From Leptodontidium sp. MPI-SDFR-AT-0119 (taxonomy: Eukaryota > Ascomycota > Leotiomycetes > Helotiales > Leptodontidiaceae), in assembly GCA_020726505.1 (NCBI GenBank), contig JAHLEZ010000011.1:992001-1056000 (forward strand): 64,000 nucleotides of DNA, written 5' to 3'. Numbering within the stretch: position 1 is the first letter of the stretch; every line of letters starts with the position of its first letter. Position numbers and translations under genes: made by a program. The notes below the pieces were generated by a model. It did not search any database. It saw only the letters and a list, made by a program, of their open reading frames with translations, and was not told where the DNA came from. Positions 11,504 through 23,914 of the stretch are shown here, piece by piece.

Positions 11504-13647
11504 TCACCCTATCTTGTAAAACTCAGGCGCATACTCCGTCAACCACACCTTCTCAATCTTCGTCACATCCCTAATAAAAGTCTTACTCCCCGTCTCCATA
11601 ACCTCATGAAAAATTACCCAGTCTGCCTTCCGATTAAACATCAACGAGCTCGGATGAGCATGCAACACCGTCCCACCAGCTACATTCCTAAACGAGCCAT
11701 CCGGCTGCATCTTCGCCGCATGGGCAAAGAATCCCGTCGTTAGACATCGCCGGATCTGCTCGCCCTTCGAAGGCCCTCCAACCGAAAGAGGGGTTTTGTT
11801 AGCATTGTTGGAGGAAGAGAGGGACTCCTCGACGGAGATGCCGAAGCGTTCGAGGTACCGCTTAAGTTGGGCCCGGATGCTGACTGCTCTTGTCATAGCT
11901 TTGAAGTTGATGAAGTTATCGTGGCAGAACCGGGCTTCTTTCTTGCCTTTGCCGACGAATGCTTGGTAGACGTTTAGGAGCGTGATGTGGTCGCCTTCCT
12001 CGACGGCGAATTTCCGTCGGGCGGTCTCCATGCGCTTCTTCTCGCCATCGTGGTGGATCCATATATTCCCTCCTAAACTCGTCATCGCTGCTATAGTTAA
12101 GATCTCGCTGAGACAGCCGAATGATGAAGCGGAAAGGAGCGTTTTGGCCATCATGGGCTCGACTGCTAACTCGGCCATTCTGACACCGAGGGGTTTAGTC
12201 AGTTTGGCGTAGTCGTCTAAAGCGCCTAGCGAGTAGAGGAGTTCCAGGGCGCGGATGACTAGTTCTGCGGGAGGTGAGGTGATGAAGTCGAATCGGACGA
12301 TGTTGTCGATCCCGAGGGCTTTGAGTTGGAGGATGACGGGTGCCAGATTCGAGCGCTGGATCTCAGGTACTGTAGACGCCTCCAATGCCTGGAAATTGGA
12401 TTCGGTGTAGAGACGGTAGCATTTTCCTGGTTTGGTTCGGCCTGCACGACCGGCTCTTTGGGTGGCGGATGCTTTGGAAACTGGTGTGGCTGTGAGAGTT
12501 TCGATGCCGGTGAGGGGGTTGTAGGCTCGGAGTTTGACGAATCCTGTGTCGATAACGTACACGATCCCATCGATAGTGACAGAAGCTTCTGCGATGTTGG
12601 TTGAGAAAATAACCTTCCTGGTGTTTTCGGGTGCTTCTTCAAAGACGTACATCTGCTGCTCGGTCGACAGTCCGGCATACAAAGGGAGTGGCATGATCGA
12701 TTGGGCTCGAGGGTGGAGTTCCGCAGCTCGTTCTGAGATGGCTTGCACAGCGGAGTCAATCTCTTCTCTTCCTGTAAGAAAGACTAGTATGTCGCCTTCT
12801 GGCTCTTTGGTGTGAATGTCAAAAACTGTTTGAACAGTCTTCTCGACATAATCCTCGGCGGGAGCTTCAAGATATAAGACATCGACCGGATACATCCTGC
12901 CCTCGAGATTGATGATTCGGCCAACCTCGCCACCAAACCCAGTGTCCTTGGGATTTGAGCTGCCCGATATCAGATCATCCAATGTCATCGCATCTAAATA
13001 TGTAGGCTTGGGTTGCGATTCTACATCACCCATAAAGAATTTTAAGAAATCTTCGGCTTGAAGGGTAGCACTAGAAATGATGATCCGTAAGTCCTTTGGC
13101 CGTTTCTTCAATATCTTCTTGAGAACACCAAGAAGTACATCGGTGCTCAGAGATCGCTCATGGGCCTCATCAACCATGATTACCGAGTACCGCGAAAGTA
13201 GAGGGTCCACCAGAGCCTCCCGGAGTAGCAAGCCGTCGGTGAGAAACTTGATGCGAGTAGCTGAGGAAGTAACATCTTCGAATCTGATCGAATAGCCAAC
13301 TTCTTTGCCAACCTCACAGCCGAACTCCTCTGCTACTCTGACTGCCACAGTAGTTGCTGCAACTCGACGAGGCTGCTGATTGTTAGTGCCAATGACAAGA
13401 TCGTGATGTGAGAATTTGGACTTGCCTGTGTAACTGCAATGATCTTACCATCGGAACACCATCCTGCCTGTTCGAGGTATTGAGGGATCTGTGTTGTTTT
13501 CCCAGACCCAGTTTGACCAACGACTATGGTGACTGGGTAGGTCTCGATGAGGTAGAGGAGGCTTTGCCGGTGCCTCGCAATAGGGAGAAGAGACGCTGGT
13601 TTGTGCAGGGAGGGGATGAAGGTGGCAGCGATGTCGAATTCTGCCAT
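11504..13647 (-). CDS. DEAH-box RNA helicase, DHX35-like
   Basis: Exons 13426-13647 and 11504-13372 give 696 aa, close to the length of animal DHX35. The protein should be an ATP-dependent 3'-5' RNA helicase associated with spliceosomes in the nucleus. Visible motifs are Walker [10 protein letters not shown] (residues 44-52), DEAH (142-145), SAT (175-177) and QRAGRAGR (379-386), followed by the winged-helix, ratchet (HA2) and OB-fold regions of DEAH helicases. It lacks the long N-terminal extensions of Prp2, Prp16, Prp22 and Prp43, and the [10 protein letters not shown] start is what points to the DHX35 group. The single intron (13373-13425, 53 nt) begins with gcaagt and ends with cag: a GC-AG intron. 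No GT donor near it restores the PRRVAATT motif. The start is the first in-frame ATG. Confidence 0.93.
13373..13425 (-). other. GC-AG intron in helicase gene
   Basis: The donor is gcaagt after ACACAG and the acceptor is cagcag before CCTCGTCG. Only this splice joins IIAVTQ to PRRVAA, the conserved motif Ia region of DEAH helicases. GC donors followed by AAGT are the known minor class recognised by the ordinary U2 spliceosome. Confidence 0.85.
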
Positions 13648-15634
13648 GGCGGGTAATATCACATGCTGAGGTAAGGTTTATGTTGACTGGAGCTTTCCCC
13701 TTTCTTGCATTGCTTCGGGGCACAAGGCTGGATGAAGAGGCTGAGAATGTGCAGCACAGAAAAATACCAGGCTGCCTCGCAGTGGACGGGAGAATCTCGG
13801 GAATGGAATGGTAAACTGCCGTTCAGGCCTGAGGCTCCACAGACCGGATGTTAGAATCTCTGGTGCTTTTAGAAGCTCCCGATGTCCGTTCCGTGCATGA
13901 CTTGCATATCCACCTCAGTTGGTCAGCCCCAGCATTCCCCCTCCGTACTCCGTACCGTACTCGTTCTCGCTTCATCTCAAAATCCAATTCAATGGAGACT
14001 TCTCAAAAGGATGACGAATTTGTTAAATAGGAAGTTATTACGGGAAAATGAGGCAGGTCTCGGCGGGAGGCGAAGCAACAGGACAGCGAATTAAATGGCT
14101 CTTCTGTTTGGCTCGGTTAGGAATCGATATTACGCCGTCACAGCCAACAGCGGCAATCTCAATCTCCTCAACACCGCCAATCAAGCGGCCGCAACGGTTT
14201 TCGAAGGTCTTGAAGTACCTCCAAAGAATGAATGATGCTGTTGAAGATGGAGGTGTGTGGCTTCACATATCCAGCCAAGTAAGGGGTAAATTCCTTTTGT
14301 TGTTTACGTCTATTTATTGATTTATTTATCCTGCAAGATTATTCAGAGACACAACGCGACTCCAGGACTGCAGGACTTCTTTGGCTGCACCACCTCCCAA
14401 GCCATGCCATCCATCGCATCGCATCCATCTTATGATCTCCGGCAGCCGTGAGGGATCATGCACTGCACCAGGCTGTCGTCGTCGGCACAGATGAAGCATC
14501 AAAAGTGGCAGACGAATCTCGTGCCTGAATTTGACAAGGGGCTTGAGATCCCTGAGCTTGCGTACCTGGAGCTTGCCCTCTTCCTGACTAGTTCTCCGAT
14601 GTTAGCTCAGGGGTCCATCTATCGCTGCTGTAGGCGGAGAGGAGAGGAGTGGAGTGGAGTGCCATTCTTCCAGTTGAGGTTCAGGAGTTCTATGATTAGA
14701 CCTGCGAGGAAGCATTGTGCATCGTGAATGCTGCTTGTGACCACAGCTGTCTGGATGTAAATGTATCACAGAAACTGTGGTGAAGCCGCCAATTCTGTAT
14801 CAGATTTCGTAAACTAACTTCACCGTCCGTTGCTACTGCAAGCAAGCCTTCACTTCAAGCCCTCCCCCCTGCTTTGCTTCTTTCTGGTCGCTCATCGTGT
14901 GAAACTTCGAACAATTCGCAGCTCCGCCCGTCTCATTTCGCCAGCCATTCTGGATTCGAATGCCTGCAGCCTCATGCATCCACTTTCAAGCCCATCACAG
15001 CCAATCCAGGCGCTGCCCACCGCTTTCAGACCCACCGGCCGAAGACAAGCAAGCCTGGCCGCTGCCAGTCCGCTCGCCAGTCCAATCCGAGCCCGAGCCC
15101 AGCGCCGTTCGTCTGATTGATTGATTGATCCCTTTCTCGTCGTCTCTTCTCTTCTTCTTCTCCTGCAGCAGCAGCTTCGTCAACCTCACCTCACCTCACC
15201 TCCCTCACGACAGACAGACAATTCCTCCCAGAGCCTGCCAGCCGGGCCAGCCACTCCTTTTGGTCTTCGACCTGTTCGCTCCCTTCTCATGTTCTCACCT
15301 TAGTCACTCCTTGGAGCATTTGATCTGATCTGATCTTCATCGCCATCCCAGTCGTGTCGTGTCGTCTTGTTGTTCTGCATTGCATTTGCCGCCGTCTGCC
15401 TGTGGTTTGAAGTCGTTTCAATATTACATTCGCCATATTCACGAAACAAGAATTCATCAACTCCATCCACCCGAGATAGTAATTACTTCATACCACGAAC
15501 CACACTCGAAACGATCGCTCCTTCCTTCACACGACATTCGATCTTCCGAACTCTGCATCGCTTCCATTTCTCACTTCGACCGTTCGTCCGCATTTCTCTA
15601 CCAGTGGGCGTCTTCGCCGACTATTTAATTCACC
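13648..15634. other. Long divergent intergenic region with pyrimidine-rich leader
   Basis: Two kilobases separate the helicase (-) from the membrane protein (+). The half nearest the plus-strand gene, from about 14820, is rich in C and T, includes a short TGATTGATTGAT run (15116-15127) and many short frames. It looks like promoter plus a long 5' untranslated leader. The frames here (for example 14830-15120 and 15359-15666) are low in informative residues and I do not call them genes. Confidence 0.55.
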
Positions 15635-17956
15635 ATGGACAATCATCATCTATCGAATATTCCTAGGCTAGGCCCGCGTGTTCCTGTTCACCCTGAGGCA
15701 ATTGGCAGGATGGAAGCTGTAATGAATATTGCTGTCCCAGATCGAGTGGTGGAGCCGCGTGCCGACACAACAAGTACATCGGCCGCCAGTGGCAGCTGTG
15801 GAGCGAATGCTTGCGAGAAGCCAGTCAGCAGTGCGACCTTTACCTTGCCCATTATTCTCGGTATTGTGTAAGTACTCTGGGATGGTGTTCTTGACGAATC
15901 GTGCCATCTAACTCTTCATGTAGTATCCCAGTAGTCGGAGCCTTGATATGTTTTGCAATCCTTCATCGTCGACATGTCCGGAAGCAGAGGGAGGAGGACG
16001 CCAATGACCGACATGCATCCATGGACTTTGGGTTGGGAAATGTGCCACAACCAGGGAGACCAAAGAGAGGACCGCCAGCGGGTTTAGACTTTGGAGATGA
16101 GAAGCCAGGTAGAAGCGGACGACAGATGTCGATGGACATGGGAATGCAAAGCCCCTACCTGCTACCTCCGGAGCTACAAAACTCCCGAGAGTCTCTTCAT
16201 TCGCTATCGAGAACCATCCACGAGCAAGAAGACCCGTACCGGCCTGTGAAGGAGTACTACCCAGGCGATGGAGTTTCTATGCGATCACAATCGAAGCAAG
16301 GTTCCTCCATCTACACCGGCTCAAGTGTTGCTCCTTCGAGACTTCAAGAACTTGGAACATCTGAATTGCTCTCCAACGCTGGACAGATGCCCCGAAGCAC
16401 TCCTCCATCGACTTCGTACCCTGCACGTCAAAACTCTTTGCCGCAAGGCAATGCGTCTCTGAGCCCTATCGATAATCGGGCTAGCAACTCTTTCGCACCT
16501 CCACCATATCCTGTCGAGCCAGCTCAAGCTCATATTCCTGGTTCACCAGCTGATGTGCAGCGGAAGGGCCTGCCAGCTAGCCCTCATCCAGGTCAAGGCC
16601 AAGGTCTAGCCGGGTCGATCGTTCCAGGCAATCGCGAATCCTATCCCAAAAACACTGACCAGGCCGGTCTCGAGAAAAGCAACAACTACCTAGGAATGAT
16701 GATCGACGCTCGTGAGCCATCACCTGGCCCAGCTGTTCAAGAGCCTGACAGCACGACTCGCAAGCCACTGGCAGCTCCGCTCAACACCCTTCCTGCCAAT
16801 CCCCGACCTGCTCGCAAGGATTCCATGCCAGCTCAGCCACAGGCTCAACGTGCGGTTGTTGAGAATGCTAGCGAATATGGCGATGGTTTCCAAGTCACAC
16901 CTCCATCTCCTGGCCGTGACAATGCCGATGCCATGCGTGGTCAAAGATATTCTATGGATGTTCCCCCCGAGCAATTTGCTCAGGCTGGACTAGGTGCTCC
17001 CGGATTTGATGCAAAGCGCTTGTCGATGGGATTCCGACCACTGCCTCCCAATGCTGTTACCGAGTCAGATGACCCAGAGATCAGAGCCAACAGAATTCGT
17101 TCATTCTACAAGGAGTACTTTGATGAGTCCAAGCCAGCTCCACAGGGACAGTACTATGAAGACTACGATGAGAACTACCTGGGTGACGCCACATACTATG
17201 ATCCAGACTCGAACGCATTTGTTATGCCATATGCCGAACCCATCACCAGACGGGCCATGACACCACCTCCACGTGGACCACCACGATTCCAAGGACAAGG
17301 TCAACCTCGTGGACGACAAGGCTCGATGGGAGCAATGAGTGCTGGTGGAATGCGTGGACCTCCTCCAGGACCAAGAGCATACTCTTCGGCATCTGGACGT
17401 ATGGGTCCTCCAGGTGCACCCAAGCGACCACTTCCACCACCAGCTCCTCTACACACCATGCCAACTCCTTCGAAGCTCAAGGACGACTCATTCGCTTTGA
17501 TGGGTGCCCTCGAGTTTGCCCCTCCCTCGACATATCGGGACCGCGTGGCCGGCCGATCCGAGAGTCCTCTTGGTGAGAGACGCCCATACTCGCCAATGGT
17601 GCCAGCATTTGCTCCTGTAGTGAGCGCGTTTGATGAGCTTGCACCAATTCCAAGCCCGTAAGTGACATCACAATAATTAGCTGAAGACGTACTAACACGT
17701 GAATAGACATTTGCTTAGAAAGTCTGGTACATTTACCTCGTTAGACTTCGCGCCCCCAAAGAAGTTCAGAGACCCCGAAAACATGAGTGATGCCGGTAGC
17801 ATTCGTAGCAACCGTAGCGGAATCTCCACAACACAACTCAGTGCTATTCGGGGTGGGGCGTACCGCATCAGCCGAATTCCACAGGACGTTGTCTTCACCA
17901 AAGATGATCTAGCGACCACTCTCAAGCCTCAATGGGGCATGCGATCGGGTGCCTAG
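15635..17956 (+). CDS. Single-pass membrane protein with long proline-rich cytoplasmic tail
   Basis: Exons 15635-15867, 15924-17657 and 17707-17956 (introns of 56 and 49 nt) give 738 aa. The N-terminal ~67 residues are short and Ser/Cys-containing without a clear signal peptide. One transmembrane helix follows at about residues 68-90 (LPIILGIVIPVVGALICFAIL), split by intron 1, and then a basic stop-transfer RRHVRKQR. The remaining ~640 residues are Pro/Ser/Gly-rich with repeated MDFGL/SMDMG-type blocks, a YYEDYDENYLGD acidic-tyrosine segment, an Arg/Gly/Pro tract, and a conserved-looking end (SGTFTSLDFAPPKKF and RISRIPQDVVFTKDDL). This layout is like fungal polarity-site membrane proteins of the Skg6/Tos2 type, but I cannot confirm homology. 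No enzymatic motif is seen. Confidence 0.85.
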
Positions 17957-18838
17957 ATATTATGAGTATCAGTAACGACGATTTCGTTTCTCCGTGGTGC
18001 TTCCCACTTGGGCAACCGCATTTCCCGGCATTTGAGCGAGCATATTTGATTTCAATCATCCCACACGACATCCACTGTCCCTTACAACAGCAACAGCATC
18101 TCATGTGTGAACGAGCTGGCCGCGTTTTGTGCATGAGCAACCGGTTCTCCAGGGGGTCTTGTAACCCACTCTGGTCTAATGTCTTTCTTGTAATAGATGG
18201 TCGTGGGGGCACTCATAGGGATATTTGATTTTTGGAAGGGGAAGGGACAGAAGTGTGAGAGGAGATGAGGTAGACAGAGTGAGTGGGGGGACTACATAGA
18301 GAGAGATGCCTTTGCACACACAGACTGGATAAAATCACCAGAAAGATTCCAAGTCTTGTATAGTAACAAAAATGGCAATGGAACAATACTTTTGATGACA
18401 AGATGCTGCGAACTGAGCTGGCTGATCTCCGGAGGGTGCAAGGCTGTCTTTCTCAAGATCTTATGTGAATTCCTTGAACAATATGATTTAAGCGTCTTCA
18501 CCCTCACCAGCCCTCATCCCCTCACTGGCCCGGTTCGAGAGGCGCCGCCACGTAGTGGGAAGTAACTCGTAAGAACTTCAACAGCAGTGCAACGAACCTT
18601 CCTGGTCTCGCTTCCCCCACTGCGCCAATAGACGACTTGATGATTGGCTTGACGATGAACTTAACTATCAACCGATTTATAAAACATGACATTGTATCGA
18701 GCAATCTATAAGAACCTAAGTAAAAAGGGGGTATATGTTGGATTTACCGCCCGAAATAAGGAAAAGCAAAAGGGAATATCCGAGAAGACCCAGTGAGAAC
18801 GAAAATGCCCATTCCCACCCTACTCTGCTCCTCGAAAT
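17957..18838. other. Intergenic region, 3' flank of the membrane protein
   Basis: No coding sequence or repeat can be supported here. It should contain the 3' untranslated region of the gene ending at 17956, and it marks the left edge of the transposon-rich block. Confidence 0.5.
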
Positions 18839-20225
18839 TTACTCATCAAAGCGCGTATCACTCTGCTTCATTTCCAAATACGCCTTGAATTGGATCTCCT
18901 TTCGCTCCAAGAACTCCTCCTTCCCTGCAAGTGTGGCTGTATCTAACATCGCCTCGCCTAGGCCCTCCTTATCAGAAGCTGCCAGTAGATTTGGTCGACG
19001 TCGACGCTATTCCGCGACGCAAGGTTGAACCAGAACCGACCGCTGTCCCACGAGTCCCTCATTCGAGCCGAGAGGAGCGGCTCCCCAGCTGGTCGCGCTG
19101 ATCTAGCCTCGACGCGTTCCATGGCGCCGATGAACTGCTCCTTTCGCGGCTCGAAGAGATCAAGAAATTTCTCCTTTCCAAGCTCCCCTTCGCTCACTTC
19201 CATGCCCGGCTCCCGAAGAATAAGCCACCAGGGCAGATCATAAGCAAACTGGGCCGGCATGACGTTTGTAAACTCGAAGTCGATTAAGGCGGTGATTTCC
19301 ATCGTCTTCGGGTCTATGAGCATGTTCGAAGGCCGCATATCGTCGTCAGTCATACCGTACGTGGGGATCAGCTTGGCGAAGCAGTGGCGCGCGACCAAGC
19401 GGGCCTAAGTGATATCTTTGGCATCGTAAGCTGCTGTTTGCTGCGTCTCTAGATGTATCTGCAGGCACCGCGCGCGCGCTGCGAAGTAATCACTCGAACG
19501 ATCGAACACCGGCATTGTGGTGAAATGCTCCGCGGGGAAGCCAGCGAAGCTGACGACCTCGTTCATGTCGTACGTTAATGGTGGCTCAGTAACAGTCCAC
19601 TCTCCAGATACTACGTCTTTGGAAATGGCACCAATGCGCGGGAATTCCAGGCGTGAAAGCTCCAACATAAAGCTAGCGAGCTGTTCAAAGATACCGTTAA
19701 GCTTGGCCTCGTCAATATCTGGATCTAGAATTGCAAGATCCGCCTCGTTAGGGGTGGGCATTTTCAGGATATCGCCAAGGTTCTCCCCTTCTATAAATTC
19801 CATGATTATGAACGGTCCTAGCCGCTGTGGACTCTCTTCGGCGAGACCCCAATGATACACCCGTGGAACGGGGATACTCGTACGTTCGCGGAGATAGTTC
19901 ATAACAATAACCTCGTGCTTGACCTTCTTTGCTCGCCATGGATCGTATACCTTTCCCGGAATCGGGAAGCGAACAATAACACGCTCGTTGGTCACACTAT
20001 TTCGAACGGCGACACTAAGGTTGAATGAACCCTTGAGGAATTGAAGGAACTCTCCAGTCTCATTCCACCCAGGCAATTGTCAACAAAAGACACAATGTGG
20101 GGTGTTGCCTCAACGAACTTGCCGATAAATTCCTGTTGCGCGTCCTTAGCGTTTCTCTCAGCAATATAGTTGGCGGGCATCATCTTGCGGGAAGCGTAAA
20201 ACACGAAGCCAAGTGGTGGTGGCAA
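18839..20225 (-). pseudogene. Broken phosphotransferase (APH/choline kinase-like fold) gene
   Basis: Read on the minus strand, this is a fungal APH-family protein (phosphotransferase enzyme family; kinase-like fold, natural substrate unknown). Recognisable parts in order are a short N-terminal piece (20225-20065), the nucleotide-binding half (FLKGSFNLSVAV, a VIVRFP strand, IIMEFIEGENLGD), the catalytic-loop region (DDDMRPSNMLIDP), the metal-binding LIDFEF and the PWWLIL segment typical of fungal members. Three lesions interrupt it: a one-base frame change near 20065, an in-frame TAG at 19405-19407 just before the catalytic half, and a second frame change near 18985, after which the usual C-terminal helix continues in another frame to a stop at 18839. 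No short intron explains any of them. It lies at the edge of the transposon block. Confidence 0.8.
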
Positions 20226-20283
20226 TTAGTAGGCGGCCTGCCTCGCTACTACGGCTCTTGCTTACAAACCCAGCCGAGCTCGA

Positions 20284-20305
20284 GGTACGTAAGTACTTAC
20301 GTACC
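20284..20305. repeat. 22-bp perfect palindrome
   Basis: GGTACGTAAGT is followed directly by its exact reverse complement. It lies between the broken kinase gene and the left inverted repeat of the HET-carrying unit. No function can be assigned. Confidence 0.8.
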
Positions 20306-20542
20306 GAAAGCAAGGAGGTACTTTCGTACGACTAAAGAGAGGGCTTAACGCTGCGGCGCGAGGCACATACACCAAAAATAATATGCGTTTCCATAATCTT
20401 ACTTTTGGGCCCCTTTTCGCGCTAGTATTTGATTGGTTCAAAAAATGCGTTTCATTAGTTCGATAAATGCACGTGTTTCCTGCACTGCATACATACCTGA
20501 GGCTTTCTCTAGGCACCACCGTTTTTACTAGAGCACCCCTTA

Positions 20543-20567
20543 CAGTCGCTTACAAAATCGGCTTCCC
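20543..20567 (+). repeat. Left 25-bp terminal inverted repeat of the HET unit
   Basis: It starts CAGTCGCTTAC after a TA and matches the reverse complement of 24200-24224 except at one base. Confidence 0.8.
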
Positions 20568-20981
20568 ACGAACAACATCCAAAGGACAGAGTGATCTCGC
20601 TTAGCCGACCAATAGTATTGCAGGTGTTAACAAGCATCGCGTCGTCCAGGGGAACGCGAAATTCATCACATGGCAATTAACTTAATTGATCTAAGGTAAT
20701 ATGTTTCTTATCTTTGAGTATACACTCCGTCTCCCTATCTTTCGCTTTCAACACACTATGTTCATGTTAGAACCTGCCTGATCACGTGTGAATGTCTAAC
20801 TGGGTTATACATTGCTGAGTAATGCCCCACCATTGGAAACATAAGCGCGTGACATTTGACATCGAACGCTTGATGCCTAATGCGTGTGAAAGTTCCTCCT
20901 TGTTCACTGGCAGTCCCGCATCGCTTCTGTGCTCCTAATTCCTACTATCCGAAAGTCTGTCTGGCTGTTCCTGTTTTGAGA

Positions 20982-23914
20982 ATGCGTCTTCTGCACCTTG
21001 AAAACGGCAACCTCAGCCTTACCGAGGATGACACCGAATATGCTCCGCCATACGCGATACTCTCTCATACTTGGGGGAAGGATACAGAGGAAGTCGCTTT
21101 CGACGACTTCAGAGCAGGCACTTACACAGATAAGATCGGATACAGAAAGATTAAGTTTTGCAGCGAACAAGCAGCAAGAGATGGGTTCCAATACTTCTGG
21201 ATAGACACATGTTGTATTAACAAATCTAATCTCACAGAGCTTTCGGAGGCTATCAATTCTATGTTTCGCTGGTATCAGGATGCGGCCAAGTGCTACGTTT
21301 ACCTCTCAGACGTTTCTAAACGATGTGATGCAAATGAACCGTTCTCACGGTCGACATGGAAATCAGAATTCCGGCACAGTAGATGGTTCACTCGAGCCTG
21401 GACACTTCAAGAACTTATTGCGCCAAAGTCAGTCGAGTTCTTCTCTCGAGAGGGCGCACGATTAGGCGATAAGGGATCGCTAGAATCATCACTTCACGAG
21501 ATCACGGGGATTTCAGTGGAAGTATTGCAAGGGAAGCCTCTCATCCAGCTGACTGTTGGAGAGCGAATGCTATGGGCGGCGAAACGCACGGCCAAGCGCA
21601 AAGAAGATGAGGCCTATTCTCTATTAGGAATTTTCGGCCTACACATGCCGTTGATTTATGGCGAGGGGAAGGAAAATGCCTTCATTCGGCTCAAGAGGGA
21701 GATTGGAGAACGTTCAAGTATCGACGCCGTCACGAAAATGTCGCTTATAGATCAGCTCTACTTCACCAAAATCGACGAGCGCCTAACAAGTCTAACAGCC
21801 GCCCAAGGGAAAACCTGCCGCTGGTTTCTTACCAAGCCTCAATACATATCCTGGAACGACTTGGCGCAACAGCCAGACCACGGCGGCTTCCTTTGGATTA
21901 AAGGCAATCCCGGTACTGGGAAGTCAACTCTAATGAAGCTCCTCTTCGAAGAAGCTAAGCTCAACGCAAAGAGCAATCCCTTACAAGTCACCTTGTCATT
22001 CTTCTTTCTCGCACGGGGCACGGTCGAGGAGAAGTCGACGACGGGCCTATACCGCTCTCTTCTCCACCAGCTCTTTGACAAGGTGGTGGACTTAAAAGAA
22101 AGTCTAGAGTGGATGACAGCCGATGGCGCGAGGGGTATCCAGCGGAATGGATGGAACGAAGAAGCGTTGAAGCAGACGATAGTGCATGCTATTCAGAAGC
22201 TTGGGTCTCGATCGTTAATGATATTCGTTGATGCGCTAGATGAGTGTGATATGAAGCAGACTACGGGTATGGTTTGCTTTTTTGAGGAGCTGTGCGATCA
22301 CGCGAAAGAGCCGCAAGTTCGGCTACAGATTTGCTTCTCTAGTCGGCATTATCCAACCATCGTCATCCAGAAGGGCATCGAAGTCACTTTAGAAGACGAA
22401 ATCGGGCATACGAAAGACATCGAACAGTATATCAAGTCAAAGCTCCGGCTAGGCAATTCAAAGCAGGCCGAGTCACTTCGATCCGATATTCTTAAGAAGT
22501 CTTCTAGCATTTTCCTCTGGGTCGTCTTAGTTCTCGATATTCTCAACTCTGAATACCCGAACAGCTCCGTGTCTATCAAAAAGATCCGTGAGCGTCTCAA
22601 GGAAATCCCGCCGAAACTGACCGACTTGTTTGAGGTGATCCTTACGCGAGATAAAGAAAACCTCGAACGGCTGCAGGTTTGTCTCAAATGGATCCTCTTC
22701 GCGGCTCGTCCTCTCAAGCCACAGGAGCTCTACTTCGCCATCCAGCTTGGCCTGACAAAGAGTGCTCTAGTTGTTGGGACCAAGAAGATGTAGAATTAGA
22801 TCAGATGAAGACTTTCGTAAGAAGTTCTTCCAAGGGCTTAGCCGAAGTTACGCGAAACAAGGCATCCGAAGTCCAGTTCATCCACGAGTCTGTTCGAGAC
22901 TTCTTACTAGGGAAATACGAGTCCCAGTGGTCTAGGACTTCCGACGACTTCGTGGGTCACAGCCACGAGATTTTGAGGGACTGCTGCTTAGCTCAGCTAA
23001 ACGCTTCAATCAGCCAAGACGTCGACATACCGGATCCTCTACCGCAGGCTACAAAGGCAGCACAGTTGCGGGAGACTATTAGCTTAAAGCTTCCGTTTCT
23101 CGAATATTCAGTTCTTAATATCCTTTACCACGCCAATATCGCTCAACAAAATACTATACGGCAAGGAGATTTTCTTAACAATTTCCCTCTTCAACAGTGG
23201 ATATTCCTTAACAATTCTCTTGAAAAGTTTGATGTTCGCCGATATTCGAAATCAGCCAGCCTCCTTTACATCCTCGCCGAGAAGAACTTGGCCGACCTCA
23301 TTCGAATCCATCCCAAGAGGGAATTTTGTTTTGACGTTGAAAATGAACGTTATGGGCCCCCAATGTTTGCTGCGCTAGCCACCGGGAGTGATGAAGCAGT
23401 TTGGACAATTTTAGAAGTCCAGATGGAAAGCCAGCCTCCATCGTCTTTGCTTCGCAGCCTGTGGAAGCAGTATTGCCATGATGGATATAAATTGGCCAGC
23501 TTTGGGCGCGAGTTCACTTTCTCACAGCGGAGAAGCATCGCCTCCCATTTGGCAGAGCATGGGAACGAGGTAGTCCTTGCTTTTTATCTCCAGAACAGCA
23601 TCGACGTCAACTCAAAGGATAAGGATGGCTGGACACCGCTAATATGGGCAGCTCAGAATGGGCATGAGGCTGTAGTAAAGCTACTGCTCGCGACAGAAGG
23701 CGTCGACATCAACTCAAAGGATAAGGATGGCCGGACGCCGCTAATATGGGCGGCTCGGAATGGGCATGAGGCTGTAGTAAAGCTACTGCTCGCAACAGAG
23801 GGCGTCGACGTTAACTCAAAGGATAAGGACGGCTGGACGCCGCTACGTTTGGCAGCTCAGAATGGGCATAAGGCTGTAGTAAAGCTACTGCTTGCGACAA
23901 AGCGTCGACGTTAA
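20982..23914 (+). pseudogene. HET-NACHT-ankyrin (NOD-like receptor) gene with one frame change
   Basis: The start MRLLHLENG is the standard beginning of fungal HET proteins; the frame upstream (from 20880) is not needed. An N-terminal HET domain shows YAILSHTWG, FQYFWIDTCCI, and SRWFTRAWTLQELIAP. A NACHT ATPase follows, with P-loop GNPGTGKST (about residues 308-316) and Walker B MIFVDALDECD (about 413). After the NACHT region comes the typical VQFIHESVRDFLL segment and then C-terminal ankyrin repeats. Such proteins act as intracellular self/non-self receptors that trigger cell death in incompatible fusions or defence. The reading frame shifts by one base around 22765-22785, between the NACHT tail and the HESVRDFLL part, with no plausible intron. 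The ankyrin array ends at 23914, where a two-base loss in the fourth repeat breaks the frame. Otherwise the 2.9 kb is remarkably intact, without RIP-type stops, unlike its transposon neighbours. Confidence 0.82.

Noticed and set aside
14094..14240. Small plus-strand frame starting MALLFGSVRN
   Set aside because: Only 48 codons, no known match, no splice-linked extension found; not enough to call a gene.
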